DNA of 64,000 bases from Dryomyza anilis (lineage: Eukaryota; Arthropoda; Insecta; Diptera; Dryomyzidae), in NCBI GenBank assembly GCA_951804985.1, contig OX638130.1:1392501-1456500 (forward strand), in the 5' to 3' direction. The stretch's first letter is position 1; each line of letters begins with the position of its first letter. The position numbers and the translations under genes are program-made. Shown here piece after piece: positions 11,980 through 22,714 of the stretch. The notes under the pieces were generated by a model. The model was given only the letters and a program-made list of their open reading frames with translations, was not told the DNA's origin and searched no databases.

Positions 11980-12035
11980 CTCGGTTGGCACTACCGGGTA
12001 AATGGTTGGCACTACCGGGTTGGCACAATGGGTAA
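11980..12035 (+). repeat. short tandem repeat GGTTGGCACTACCGGGT
   Basis: GGTTGGCACTACCGGG occurs twice about 24 bases apart, followed by a partial third copy, GGTTGGCACAATGGG. It is a small local duplication. Confidence 0.8.
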
Positions 12036-12392
12036 ACTTTTTTTTATGACAAAATTGTCACTTTGAGGAGAAATGAGTACATTATTTAGCCACAAAATCA
12101 AAAATAGTGTTTTATATTTTTTTTTTAGGGGGATGGGGTGATGGTGCATATGAAGCTCTCATTCTTGAATTAGGTGAAATACTTTTAAACTTTGCAATTA
12201 ACTTGACATGCCATAAATGAACCCCCTTTTGGGAGGAATCAGGACGAGCAATCGACAAAATTTGAAATACACTCTCATTTTTTGGGGGTTCATTGGGGCC
12301 GAGCGACAAAATTTTATTGAACTTATATTTTTATTTTTATTTAAAGGGGCGTGGTTTTTATTAGGTTGATTTCTTGTCTGTCTCTTACACAT

Positions 12393-12796
12393 TTTGTAAT
12401 TGATTTTAAACTACCTTCTCGATGAGCTAAAGACTTGAGATTTTAAATATTGCTTCGAACTGGATGACAATGCAATTTTATTTTGCCATCCGGTTCATCA
12501 TGGTTCTATCGCCATTTTACATCGTTACATTTTAAAGACAATTTGAAACATAAATATTTGTAATTTAAATATATTAGACCTTTCGTATTCTGTCAGACGA
12601 AAAATCTAACTGACACAAAAAAGTAAGAAAAATAAAATATATGAAATACAAAATATTTTTAATATAAAACGTTTTTAAGGTGAAATTTTAGTATGATTTA
12701 AAATGAAACGTGGAGTGGTAGATAATAAAATCTTTAAAGTTCACATGAATAACGTTTAATATTAAAACATATTTTTTATTTCATATTTTCTATTCT
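12393..12796 (+). repeat. repeat A, copy 2 (longest uninterrupted copy)
   Basis: From GTAATTGATTTTAAACTACC to the start of mini-me 2. It includes TCGAACTGGATGACAAT, CTGTCAGACGAAAAATCTAA, ATATGAAATACAAAATATTT, TTTAATATAAAACGTTTT and GATTTAAAATGAAACGTGG. The right end, AACGTTTAATATTAAAACAT then TTTTTTATTTCATATTTTCT, is an approximate inverse of the ATATGAAAT...AATATAAAACGTT part. Repeat A therefore has roughly 50-base inverted arms and is MITE-like. It provides the empty-site reference for the insertion at 15,182. Confidence 0.7.
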
Positions 12797-13425
12797 TATA
12801 CCCTACACTAAGAGTGAAAGGGTATATTCAGTTTGGTACGCCGTTTGTAACAGCCAGAAGGAAGCATCTCCGGTATGGAAATGTAATCTTGATCAGCATT
12901 ACCTCCTGAATCGATTTAGCGATGTCCGTCTGTCCGTCTGTCTGTCTGTTGAAATCCCTACTACTTAAACAATTGAAGAGTTAGATAAATGAAACTCATA
13001 ATTTAGATTACTTATATACCTACGCTGTATGTGCGAAAATTAGGCAGCTCGGTTCATTGTGACCTGTGATCTGACCATTTATATTCAAATATCTCATAAA
13101 AAATTTACATCTGCAGATCAATTTTACTGTATACGTGCTTAAATAAACTATATATTGAAGTCATGCTCAAATACATGAAAATAATGTTTTCCGCCTATAC
13201 GACTTGTGGTTCCCAAAAAAATATTGAAATTCGATACACCTACCCATTTGTAAATATGGGTATCAAATGAATGGAAATTCTTCAGCGATTGAATGTTTGT
13301 AGTTATTTTCAGGATTCGTATACCCTGGTGACCTATATACCAATTTGAATGGTAACCACGCATATGTGTAGGGTATTTATAGTCGGCTTAGACCGACTAT
13401 AATTTTGATAATTCATAATAACACC
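12797..13425 (+). mobile_element. mini-me-type element 2, near complete
   Basis: TATACCCTACACTAAG begins the element and AGAGTGAAAGGGTATATT completes its head hairpin. CTTGATCAGCATTACC, TTTAGCGATGTCC and a GTCY run (GTCCGTCTGTCTGTCTG) follow, then about 400 bases of body. It ends GTGTAGGGTATT and a terminal hairpin TAGTCGG-CTTAGA-CCGACTA at about 13,380-13,399. The bases after the hairpin (AATTTTGATAATTC...ATAATAACACC) are shared with the inverse copy at 25.35 kb, so the family's end extends to about 13,425. There is no coding capacity. Confidence 0.8.
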
Positions 13426-13579
13426 AAATTTAAAATTTCCCATATAATCTAACCTTCCCAACTGGTTCTTATTTAGTTCGTTATATTTCTTATAATTTAA
13501 AATTTCTTTCATTTCATATTTTTATAATTTATTATTTTTTTTGTGAATTTAAAATTTATAACAAATTTTAAAAATATTA

Positions 13580-13674
13580 ACGCATAATCATAGACAATTT
13601 TAAGTCAACTTTAAAATTAAATTCAACTGATTTTAATTTGAAAGTCGACTTTAAATTGTTTATGATATTGCGCC
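13580..13674. repeat. 95-bp near-perfect inverted repeat
   Basis: AATCATAGACAATTTTAAGT on the left is mirrored by ACTTTAAATTGTTTATGATA on the right, with arms of about 45 bases and essentially no loop (turn near CAACTGATT). Flanking words GCATAA and ATTGCGCC are roughly inverted too. It is a short palindrome with no gene signal. Confidence 0.7.
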
Positions 13675-13954
13675 ATTTTATTTACAACAAATTTATTGAT
13701 TTCATTAAATTTTTCCTTTTTTATAATTTTTATCACAATTAAATTAATTTGTGTATTTTATTTTAATCCTTTCCCACTGTACGTCAGTACTGCGTGTTCA
13801 ATGCGCATAGATTTGTAACAGATGGCAACACAAAGAAGTCGCACACATTTTCTTGCTACTTCTCACACACTACACTCATCTTGACGACACTGTGTGCTCT
13901 ATCTCTACCTCTCACTCTGCTGTCTCCTGCCACGGCTGCTTTACGCACGCACTC

Positions 13955-14879
13955 AGTTAGTCGAGTCGTGTCGAACATTTCTTCATGTCAGAAGAAACGT
14001 TATTTGTCTGCTGTAGCTGGATCTGCCGCTGCTACACTTTGACATTTTTAGCAAGAGAAAAATAAAAATCATGCATTATTCATATTATTGACAAAAACAA
14101 CAAGAACAACAATAATAAAAAGAACAACGGCAGCACGAAACAAACGGATAAAAATAAAGAAATTCAATCAAATAAATATTGAAAAAGCATCGACGAGACA
14201 CGCAACGGCCGAAAGCAAGAAGGAACGAACGAAACAAATGGACGTGTGATGCGAAGGAGACCGCAATAAGTAATGGCTGGTTGTGGAAGAGAGTGGTGGG
14301 GAGCGGAGAGAATTATGCAAACAACAGTATGTACTGATTAGAGAGACACAGTTGTGGCATTGCTTGCGGAGTGCCGAAATTAAAGAGTGTTGAGGGAACC
14401 CACTGCGGTGCGGTCGGTGCGATTGAAAAAATCACAAAAAAAAAATTGAATACATTAGCAAACAAATATGAATCCGAGTGAAACAAATTGAAATCGATAA
14501 CGAAATTGAAATCGAAATGTACAAAAAAAGAGTAAAAGAAAAATAATATATAATAAAATTCAATCTTCTACACGCAAATCCTTTGGCAAATGAAATTCCG
14601 TCGGCAGCCGGCCGTTTGTTGCGGTTGCCTGCGAATCGAATCGTGATGTAAACGTAAACGCAATAACGTAATAACGTAACAGCTGCACTGAGTTTACGCC
14701 AAATTGTGGATGCGGCTGTGGCCGGAATATGCTGTAATAATCAGTGGCGTCTTTAGTACTTACTTAATACAACAACACACACAAATTCCAACAAAAACAA
14801 GAGCAAAATATTCAGCAATCATAATAACATCCATTTCTAAAAATAACTTCAAAAGTCGAAAGCGAATATAAAAACGTAG
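13955..14879 (+). other. candidate non-coding 5' exon (5'UTR) of an unidentified gene
   Basis: An initiator-like TCAGTT (A at 13,955) lies in CGCACTCAGTTAGTCGAGTC. It is followed by about 925 bases of GC-richer, A-purine sequence with many AACAACAA, CGAAAGCAAG and AACGTAATAACG words and no long frame. This composition resembles long untranslated leaders of fly developmental genes. It ends precisely at AAACGTAG|GTGAGTG, a strong 5' splice site, after which the DNA becomes ordinary AT-rich intron-like sequence. The composition boundary and donor are seen directly. Transcription and gene identity are inference, and no matching acceptor or coding exon exists in the window. Confidence 0.35.
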
Positions 14880-14885
14880 GTGAGT
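14878..14885 (+). promoter_or_regulatory. strong splice-donor-like site AG|GTGAGT
   Basis: AGGTGAGT matches the insect donor consensus at every position except the common A at intron +3, where G is also frequent. It sits exactly where GC-richer leader-like sequence gives way to AT-rich DNA. Confidence 0.4.
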
Positions 14886-15084
14886 GAAAAAAAAAACAAC
14901 TTTTATTTATTTGCTGTAATAAATCTGAATGTGTGCATTTTTCACGCACTCAACCGCTCAAAGCTTGGCTGTGAGTACACTGCGAAAAATATAGACGCCT
15001 CTTATAACGTACAACGAAAATAAATTCGGCATAAAACGTCTGAAATTCCAGTGACATCATTTTTTAAAACGTTTTTATAAATTT
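14886..15084. other. AT-rich spacer
   Basis: Intron-like sequence between the donor-like site and repeat A copy 3. Nothing else is visible. Confidence 0.5.
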
Positions 15085-15181
15085 GTAATTGATTTGAAAC
15101 TACCTAAATATTTTCTCGAACTGGATGACAATACTAACTAGTATGAAAATCTAACTGACACAAAAAAATAAAAATATGAAA

Positions 15182-15866
15182 GGGCCATTTCACACCAAAT
15201 CGACCAAAAAAAGTCAAATTTGAGATTTTACCTTTTCGATCTTAATGGACTTTTGGCAACTGATAAAGGGTATCGAGACATGCACTAAACAATTTTTTTT
15301 ATTTTTTCCGACCACTACTTCCAGAGATACAGTGGCTCAAAGTTGGAAAAAAAGTGCCAAAAATCATTTTTGTACTGTTGTTCATATTTAAATATCTCTT
15401 GAACTAGAAACGCTAGAAACTCCATTAATGGCTCGTTTTAAAGCTAATAGAACAAGCTTTTAGAAAAATTAAAAATTAATTAATTTAATTTCCAAATGGT
15501 AACATGTGGCCCGTGGTCATTATCCTTGCACTTCAAAATTGATGTTCTTAAAAAGGACCCTTTTTAAAATTCTGAAAAAAATCCTAAGATTTCGTCAATT
15601 TATTATAAATGTTCATACAAAATTTCAAGATGGTATTTTGATGGCATCATATTTTAAAAAATTATTTTCTATTAACGGAGTTTCTAGCATTTCTAGTTCA
15701 AGAGATATTTAAATATGAACAAGAGTACAAGAGTGATTTTTGGCACTTTTTTTCCAACTTTGAGCCACTGTATCTCTGGAAGTAGTGGTCGGAAAAAATG
15801 TTTAGTGCATGTCTCGATACCCTTTATCAGTTGCCAACCGCTGGTCGATTTGGTGTGGAATGGCCC
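15182..15866. mobile_element. foldback MITE, 685 bp, TIR GGGCCATTTCACACCAAATC, TSD GAAA
   Basis: The left end GGGCCATTTCACACCAAATC is matched by the inverse of the right end, GGGCCATTCCACACCAAATC. The arms remain similar for over 200 bases, through AACTGATAAAGGGTATCGAG, CCAGAGATACAGTGGCTCAA and AAATATCTCTTGAACTAGAA. The right arm lacks about 45 bases. GAAA flanks both sides, while repeat A copy 2 has one uninterrupted ATATGAAATAC at this point. That supports a 4-bp target-site duplication. No transposase is encoded; a 68-codon frame in the centre is not recognisable. A half copy lies at 30.4-30.8 kb. Confidence 0.85.
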
Positions 15867-15890
15867 GAAATAACAAATATTTTATAATAG

Positions 15891-16405
15891 TGTAACGAAA
15901 ATTCTGTCTACGGAAAACTGTTCTACGAGTTCGTATCGCTGGATTGTGTACAAAATAAAAACACTCTTATGTTTGGTTTAAATTATAACAATTAACTTTA
16001 TTAATTCACTTTAATAAACAACTTTACTAATAACAAATTCCACAATTTAACTTGACATTTATCATACGAGCTGCACTCGACCACTTTACAATCACTACTG
16101 AAGTGAAGTACCTCAGATGCGGCTCCCTTATATACTGCATGCATCAGTTCGACACGTTTCGACAAGCTTCGAATTGTTTTGAGAACCTTCTACTCGTTTC
16201 GTGAATGACGCATGCTATTGGCATCTCATTCGCACTCATGTGTTTTAATGCACTGATCTTCCATCTCTTTCTCGCACACTGCCTCAGTGCGCTGAATGAT
16301 CTTCCGTCTCTTTCTAACACATGCTTAGTGCGCTGAATTGTCTTGCGTCTCATTTATTATTGTTGATTGCTTGCACAGTGGGGCAAATTACCTCTTTTCG
16401 TAACA
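15891..16405 (-). mobile_element. solo LTR, copy 2 (515 bp)
   Basis: On the minus strand it starts TGTTACGAAAAGAGG at 16,405 and ends TTTTCGTTACA at 15,891, giving TG...CA termini and 10-11-base inverted ends. It contains TATATAAGGGAGCCGCATCT and AATAAA-like words (TTAATAAAG), plus an internal ~54-base duplication around CTTCCGTCTCTTTC. No internal gag or pol sequence borders it, so it is a solo LTR. Flanking AATAG and ATATA do not form a clean target duplication; with decay 4 of 5 might match. Family not assigned. Confidence 0.75.
16127..16135 (-). promoter_or_regulatory. TATA box of LTR copy 2
   Basis: The plus strand CCTTATATA gives TATATAAGG on the minus strand, followed by GAGCCGCATCTGAGG as in LTR copy 1. 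Confidence 0.55.
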
Positions 16406-16560
16406 ATATAAAACGTTTTTAAGGTGAATTTAAAGTATGATTTAAAATGAAACGTGGGGCGGTATTGGATCCTTAAAGTTCACATTCAAAATGTTTTATA
16501 TTAAAAAATATTTTTTATTTCATATTTTTTATTAAAAAATACAAAAACGTTGAAGAGATA

Positions 16561-17019
16561 GAAAAAATGATTATGTATATGAAATTATATATATGAAATT
16601 ATTATTGGATATAAACAACTAAAATGACTTTCGAAAATTTCGATATCATTGATTTTTTATTCATTTTAGAATTGACTATTTTTATGTAAGTAGAAATTTC
16701 TTCAGGTATTTTTTCATCTTCGAAATATTTAGCCTGATTCCTTTATCTATTTGAACGATATACGCATAATAGTATTATATAAACTTGGAAAAATGTAAAA
16801 ATAGTTTTGAATTGTTATATTTGGGAGCAAATAGTATAAATTGCACGCATTTACAAGAAAGAAAAAAGTTTACGAGAATTGCATTGGTTTTTCTATTTGG
16901 TGTGGATCTCTAATATTGGTGATTTGGTATGATCATTTTTTAAATTTGTTAAAACATATTAAAGGGTTTACTAAAATCATCATAAAATTCTCAAATATTT
17001 TGAAAATGTAATAACTATA
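16561..17019. other. AT-rich spacer
   Basis: AT-rich sequence with a short duplicated TATATGAAATTATATATATG at about 16,577. No gene signal. Confidence 0.5.
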
Positions 17020-17460
17020 ATAAAAGTGTAAAGTTTGACCCCCTCTACGACGCTCCGTTTCGATTCTACAGCGGTTTTAAGTTTTAGATAAAAAGTTTGA
17101 CCCCTTTACGATGTAATAACGCAATAGTTATAATAAAAAGTGTAAAGTTGAACCGCTCAACGATTCCGTTTAGATTCTACAGTCATTTCAAGTTTAAGAT
17201 ATGATATCTCGACTCCTACCTAGTCGATCCCTATCAAATTTAATATAGGATAAAAAGTGTAAAGTTTGACCCCTCTACGACGCGACCACTAAATTCCTAC
17301 TGAGTCGATCCATATGATTTTTATACCAAATAATTAAATTTAATATGGAATAAAAAGTGCAAAGTTTGACTGCTCTACGACGCTCCATTTTGAAGTTAAG
17401 CTAAAAAGTTTAAAGTTTGAACCCTCTACAACGCGACCAATAAATCCCTTTCTAAAAATC
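17020..17460 (+). repeat. degenerate tandem repeat, units about 70-130 bp
   Basis: The phrase AAAAAGTGTAAAGTTTGACC followed by CCTCTACGACGC recurs at about 17,022, 17,085, 17,137, 17,250, 17,356 and 17,402. It is often followed by TTCGATTCTACAG or by ACCACTAAATTCCTAC. Spacing is irregular. No coding frame is maintained. Confidence 0.75.
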
Positions 17461-17936
17461 TGAAAAAAATTACAGAAAAAGCTTCTCCACAGGAGAATGC
17501 TACAACCGTGTTACGGTTTTGAAAATGAAATATTTTTGGTTTTTCCGGGGCACCCTAATGTACACATGTATATTACACGTTGGTCGCACTACAACACGTG
17601 AATGCCTAAAGTTACCCCAAAAAATGTTTACACTTCTAGATTTTCCATTAAATTCTAAATTATAATTTCAGAATTTTAGAATCATATTTTAGTGTTCTAG
17701 AGCAACAGATAGTTACTCCGAGAGTACATGTGTCAACAGTGAGTTTTACTGTATCGTCTAGAGTCGCATTTTTTTTTAAATCATATAAAAATAGCAAAAA
17801 AGTGAAACTCAACTGAAGATATGTAAATCGGGCATAAATAATAACTTTGAATCGGATTCGGAATTTTTTGGGAAAAGGTTGTAATATATATTTTGATAAT
17901 TTAATATACTTTAGTTTCATGCGAGAAATAAAAAGG
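17461..17936. other. AT-rich spacer
   Basis: Unique AT-rich DNA. An antisense 111-codon frame overlapping its end runs into the MITE that follows and has no recognisable domain. Confidence 0.5.
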
Positions 17937-18434
17937 ACACAGAAAAAAAAATGTACATCATATTGATGAATTCCGTTCCTCAAACCATGATTCATTGTAT
18001 ATAAGAGCCATTCATAATATTAATGACGAACGCCATTCGAATTTTTTTTTCGAACAAATTTTTTTTTCGAAAAAAATTTTTTTTTCGAACAAATTTTTTT
18101 TCTGATTTTTTTTTCGGAAGAATGTTTTTGTCCGAAATTTTTTTTTTCGCATAATTTTTTACAGTTATTTTTTAAAGAAAATATTTACAACACTTTTTTT
18201 CGAATTATTTTATAAAAAATTTTGTTTTTTGAAAAAATATTATGAACAAATTCATCAATATGACAATTCAAATTCATTGTACTGATTATTTTGTTCATAT
18301 ATATAATGAATACATTCATTAATATGTAATTTAATGAACGGTGGTATCAATATGATGAATCTGGTAGTTGGTGAAAAAATTCATAACATTTATGAATAAA
18401 TTTATCATATTGAAGAATTTTTTTTTCTGTGTAG
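17937..18434. mobile_element. MITE-like element with ACACAGAAAAAAAAAT ends
   Basis: The left end ACACAGAAAAAAAAATGTAC and the inverse of the right end (ACACAGAAAAAAAAATTCTTC) match for 16 bases. Both arms then carry CATATTGATGAAT-like words. The centre holds a T-rich array of TTCGAACAAATTTTTTTT-like units. A related but diverged copy lies at 32.03-32.31 kb in inverse orientation (shared CAAACCATGATTCATTGTAT-like and ATCAATATGATG words). The target duplication is unclear. Confidence 0.6.
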
Positions 18435-19054
18435 TAAACAAATAGTGTTTATTAGTAACATTATGTAGACGGGCTTGCCGGTCTAGGAGAAATAAAATCC
18501 TAAAACGTAATTTCATAAATTATACCTATGTGTTATTTTACCTGTCAATTGTCTTCTATTTACTTGATATAAAAGTGTTTATTTTGAAAAAATGAGTAAT
18601 ATGATAGTTGTGAATCTGAACGTATACCAAAAGGTAACCATGACCCGTTGGTTCTTTATTTTATCCGAACTTTTTCCACTACTAGCGGAATTAATATTGC
18701 CAAAAGAACATTTCATGCAGCGGAGAGAATAAGTACGATGAGATGAATCATTTAACTGAATGGGAATCAAGAAGTCGTGAAAATTCTCTCAAAAATCGGA
18801 TACGCACACCTTCTGTAAAAATTTCGATCACTTTTCGTACTTTATTATAATGCTTATATTATGTTACACACCGTTTGATATTAGAAAAAAGAAAGCTAAA
18901 AGGAAGATTTGAAATTTAATGATAGCAAAATTTAAAAAGAAAATTTTCCAGACTTTTGAGCTATATCAATCCCTAAAAGATTGATAATTTGATATAAATG
19001 TAATAAAATGTATAAACTGGGAAATTGAGTACAATTGGAGAATTAGATAAACTA
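18435..19054. other. AT-rich spacer
   Basis: No repeat or gene is recognised. A short antisense frame at 18.58-18.77 kb has no family resemblance. Confidence 0.5.
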
Positions 19055-20175
19055 ACACCGAAAAAATTAATGTAGTAAATTATACTACATTTATGTCATT
19101 ATGTTATGCATATCTACTACATTTTGATCGTTTTTAAATACATTTGTATTTATTTAAAATAATTTACCAACTCTTGTAGAAATTCGATTTCTACATAGTA
19201 CAGAAACTGTACGATGTCGTCGTTTTCTGCACTTTTTAATTATATGAAGTTCATGCGAATACACGACGGACGACTGCAACAGTGAACAGGTGGAAACGGA
19301 ACCCATTTCGTATTATACACATTCACATTGTCGACGGACGAGGTAACAGGTATAAACAGCATCCGAACGAATGCCTTGGCGGCAGAAAACTCATTGGATT
19401 TATTGCTGAATTAGGTTAGTTTTGAAAATAAAAGGCGAAAATTAAAGTTGGTAATTCTATGACTGAAACCTATCATCGGTTGCAAATTGCAATAAGTAAG
19501 GGGTTTTTCAATAAGAGCGCTACAAAAGTTTTTGTTCAAGGGTTTTTCAACAGGGACGATACAAAAGTAGAGCGACAGGGACAGCAAACGACGCCATATT
19601 TCTTGCCGCTCTTTTGACATTTCTCTTCACTATGGTTTGCCATTTCTGTTGCGCGTTACTGGCAGTGTATTGTTCATATCAAAAGAAACACATAGGTGCT
19701 TGCCATTTCTTTGAATCGTCAGAACTGATGATGCTTATTGGTGCTGCCATCTCATAATCAGTAAAATATTTTTCTTATATATATTTGTTTATTTAGTTAT
19801 ATGTATATTTTAGTTGGGGTTTTGGGTAACACTCTTTAGTTGTTTATGTACTATACAACTAAATAGTTTTCAGATTTATAATTCTTGTACCTTATTTTTG
19901 GTAATCAAAAATTTTTTAATATTCATTCATATAATTTTCTGAATTAATAAATTGTTTTTATTAAAAAAAAATATATATATTTTTTAGTTATTAAATTTCA
20001 CAACAAAGTAAAATAACTACATTTTATAGTAAAATTAAAGGTATATGTAGTAATTTTTCTACATATTTCAGGACGTATAAATAAAGACTACATTTTGAAT
20101 TTATAATACAAATGTATTAAATTTTTGTATAGAAATGCAGTAAAACTATGTAGTAATTTCCCATACAAATTGCTT
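19055..20175. repeat. possible element bounded by TGTAGTAAAT/CTACATTT-rich ends
   Basis: Both ends (about 19,065-19,145 and 20,010-20,160) are dense in TGTAGTAA and ACTACATTTT words, and the two ends look like rough inverse copies. The interior is different and includes a duplicated GGGTTTTTCAA...ACAAAAG phrase at about 19,500-19,570 and two TTGCCATTTCT words. I cannot prove termini or a target duplication. Confidence 0.3.
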
Positions 20176-21520
20176 TTGGACGTAAATCAGGACATATGTA
20201 TTTATTTTAAATAAACTTTTATTTATTTTTATTACAGTAATGTTTTCGCTGTACCATTTTGGGAAAAGTACAAATTTGAAGTAGGCGCTTGAATCTGAAG
20301 TGGCAACAGCTGTTGCATTAGTTTTCTCGCAGTGTTCCATTGAAGTGTGAATGTGTGTGCGTGGAATTATGTTTATTAATAGCTCATTGCGGGCAACTTC
20401 CGGCGAATGATTTGCACGTGTGTACTCGGTTTTGCACGTAACACACGTACGCAAGCACGTAGTACTTGTTGCGAAGACGTAAAAAATGCAAAGTAGCATA
20501 ACACATTGTACTCCAATACATGGCATTATTACGCAGAAAAATTCTTAATAGATTTCAGTGCAGAATGCATCATGGTATTATATTGATGCAATTAAAATCA
20601 TTTTGTGAGGAATTTGTGCATTTTATTTTTCTACCGTATCGTATAACAAGGCTGCCAATACAGCGTATTTAAAAAGTAAATAGCAAAGTTTTACGTTACC
20701 TGAGCTGTGCATATTTTGCTTTAGCATTGTTTGCATGTTTACGCGAATTCATTAAATGCATCAAAATCGATACTATCTCCATATATAGCCTCCTCTAGTA
20801 TAATAACAATATATCTTTCTCCACCCTACCTCCCATCCGACATAGCGCAATTTTTCACTTGAGCACAAACAAATAATAAATATGCGTTCCGCTGATAACA
20901 CTTTGCGTTTTTGTAGTAGTCCAATTCGCAGAATCCCTACGCCCCACCCTGCGGCAGCCTCAACCGGTTACCCTGTTGGTTACCGAGGTCCATTGCGTCG
21001 TCAACGTTGCTTTTTTTATGCGCTTGCTTGCTTACATCCGGCTTAGTTGCGCTTGTTTGACTTCGTCGATGCGGCACAATCATGCGCGCTCCCTCTCACC
21101 CGCATTACTTGCCCGCGTTACTCATAGCATGCCTCGGCCCCCATGTGTTCTCTTTCTCGGGCTAGCGCCGTATTTTTTATTCGCCTGCTTGTTTGACTTA
21201 TTGTGAGGGCAGCGCGCGCCTTTTTGTGTATCGTCAATAAAATGGCTGCCAAGACGTCACTGTTGTTGTTATTGTTTAAATCTGATTGAAAAAAAAATCA
21301 CAGTTTTTTGCAACATCAGCAGCATTTGTCGAACAATCAATCCCGCCTTCAGGCACAACGAGTTGAGTTCTAAGTTTGCCAAACAAAAAAAAAAAAAATA
21401 CAGAATCAGTAAGTCGACTTGTTGTTCAAGTCCAGAAGAAAAAATAAAAAGAAAAACACATAAAATCCCACAAGAAAAGGTGCAAACAAAATGTTGAAAA
21501 AAACTTTATCTGTTCGTTTG
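20176..21520. other. unique sequence with a GC-richer island
   Basis: The island at about 20,930-21,240 is rich in CG dinucleotides and includes CCCCACCCTGCGGCAGCCTC and GGCAGCGCGCGCC. Open frames on both strands (up to 126 codons, minus strand at 20.15-20.53 kb) have no recognisable domain. It may be a regulatory or intronic segment; nothing more can be supported. Confidence 0.45.
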
Positions 21521-22066
21521 CGGCCGTCAGCGCTCTTTTAATTTCGCGAAAACACTGTTGGCAACACTGCCATTGAAAGACAAGACTGCTCTAACGAAGT
21601 CCGAATTAGAAATGGATGAAAAATTGGCGGGAGGAGAGACGGGCGGAAAGCGGAAAGAAGAACAGTGAAAGAAATAACGAAGTTACCTAAAGAGTGATAC
21701 ACATGGAGAAATCGAACAAAAGAAGCGGAGAATAACCAATGAAATGATGTTGGCAACTAGGAATAAGAGATGGGGAAGTGAACTAAAAAGAGACGGCCGT
21801 CAGCTCTCTTTTAATTTCCCGAAAACACTGTTGGCAACACTGCCATTGAAAGACAAGACTGCTCTAACGAAGTCCGAATTAGAAATGGATGAAAAAATGG
21901 GGGGAGGAGAGACGGGCGGAAAGCGGAAAGAAGAACAGTGAAAGAAATAACGAAGTTACCTAAAGAGTGATACACATGGAGAAATCGAACAAAAGAAGCG
22001 GAGAATAACCAATGAAATGATGTTGGCAACTAGGAATAAGAAATGGGGAAGTGAACTAAAAAGAGA
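21521..22066. repeat. 273-bp tandem duplication, two copies
   Basis: CGGCCGTCAGCGCTCTTTTA starts copy 1 at 21,521 and CGGCCGTCAGCTCTCTTTTA starts copy 2 at 21,794. They are nearly identical throughout, with a handful of substitutions (GCG to GCT, CGCGAA to CCCGAA, TTGGCG to ATGGGG, GAGATG to GAAATG). Each includes TGTTGGCAACACTGCC and a strongly purine-rich half. The paired 72-codon antisense frames are copies of one another and not recognisable as a gene. Confidence 0.95.
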
Positions 22067-22714
22067 CTAAAATCCAGACTACGGAAAAACTACGAGTTCT
22101 TACAACAGTAACAAATGATATGGATGATCGGAAAGTATTCTAGATTTAAAAGATTGAAGACCTAACATGGAAAACATAAATATTAAAATGGACGTTTGGG
22201 AAAGACGATTGAAGAGATGGACAAAAGCAGTCATAAACTGATGGACAAAAGAGGTATAGATGAACAAAAGTAAAACGAAAAAAAAAGGAAGGAGTTACAA
22301 ATGAAATACAGTGGCCAAAGTTAAATAAATGGAGTGATCAAAGAAGAGAAGAACTGAAAAAACAAATGCAATGGATAAAGTTAGCGTAAACGGGTTTTAA
22401 ACGGATAAAGAAATTTAAGCATCGACATTCTAAAAATAGATTAGCAAACGGACTAAAGTTGTACAGAACAACTACGAAATACAGAGGGAGTGGTAAATGT
22501 GGTAAATGGTACAAAATTTGTAGAAAGTTAATAATAAAAGGACTTTGAGAACGATGGAAGGAATGGTCGAAAGGAGAACGAAACGAAGAACTGAAGAATT
22601 GAATGGAGAATGGATTAAAATATGATGGAGAGCGAATACAAATGAAATACATGAAGTTGAAGGAGCGAAAAAGTTTAGTGGAGAAACGAATAAAAATATG
22701 GTCGGAAAGCGACT
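22067..22714. other. purine-rich strand-asymmetric DNA
   Basis: The plus strand is dominated by GGA, GAAA and TGGA words with few pyrimidine runs, continuing the composition of the 273-bp duplication. The antisense 150-codon frame is rich in Phe, Ser and His because of this skew and has no recognisable domain. Confidence 0.55.

Larger units (their letters stand above)
15085..16560 (+). repeat. repeat A, copy 3, split by two insertions
   Basis: Pieces at 15,085-15,181, 15,867-15,890 and 16,406-16,560 join into one repeat A copy when compared with 12,393-12,796. The first ends AAAATATGAAA, the second is GAAATAACAAATATTTTATA plus four bases, and the third starts ATATAAAACGTTTTTAAGG. Relative to copy 2 it also lacks a stretch between GATGACAAT and AAAATCTAACTGACAC. 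Confidence 0.75.

Noticed and set aside
19055..20175. A defined transposon with CTACATTT inverted ends
   Set aside because: Ends are only loosely similar and no target duplication is visible, so it is listed only as a low-confidence repeat.
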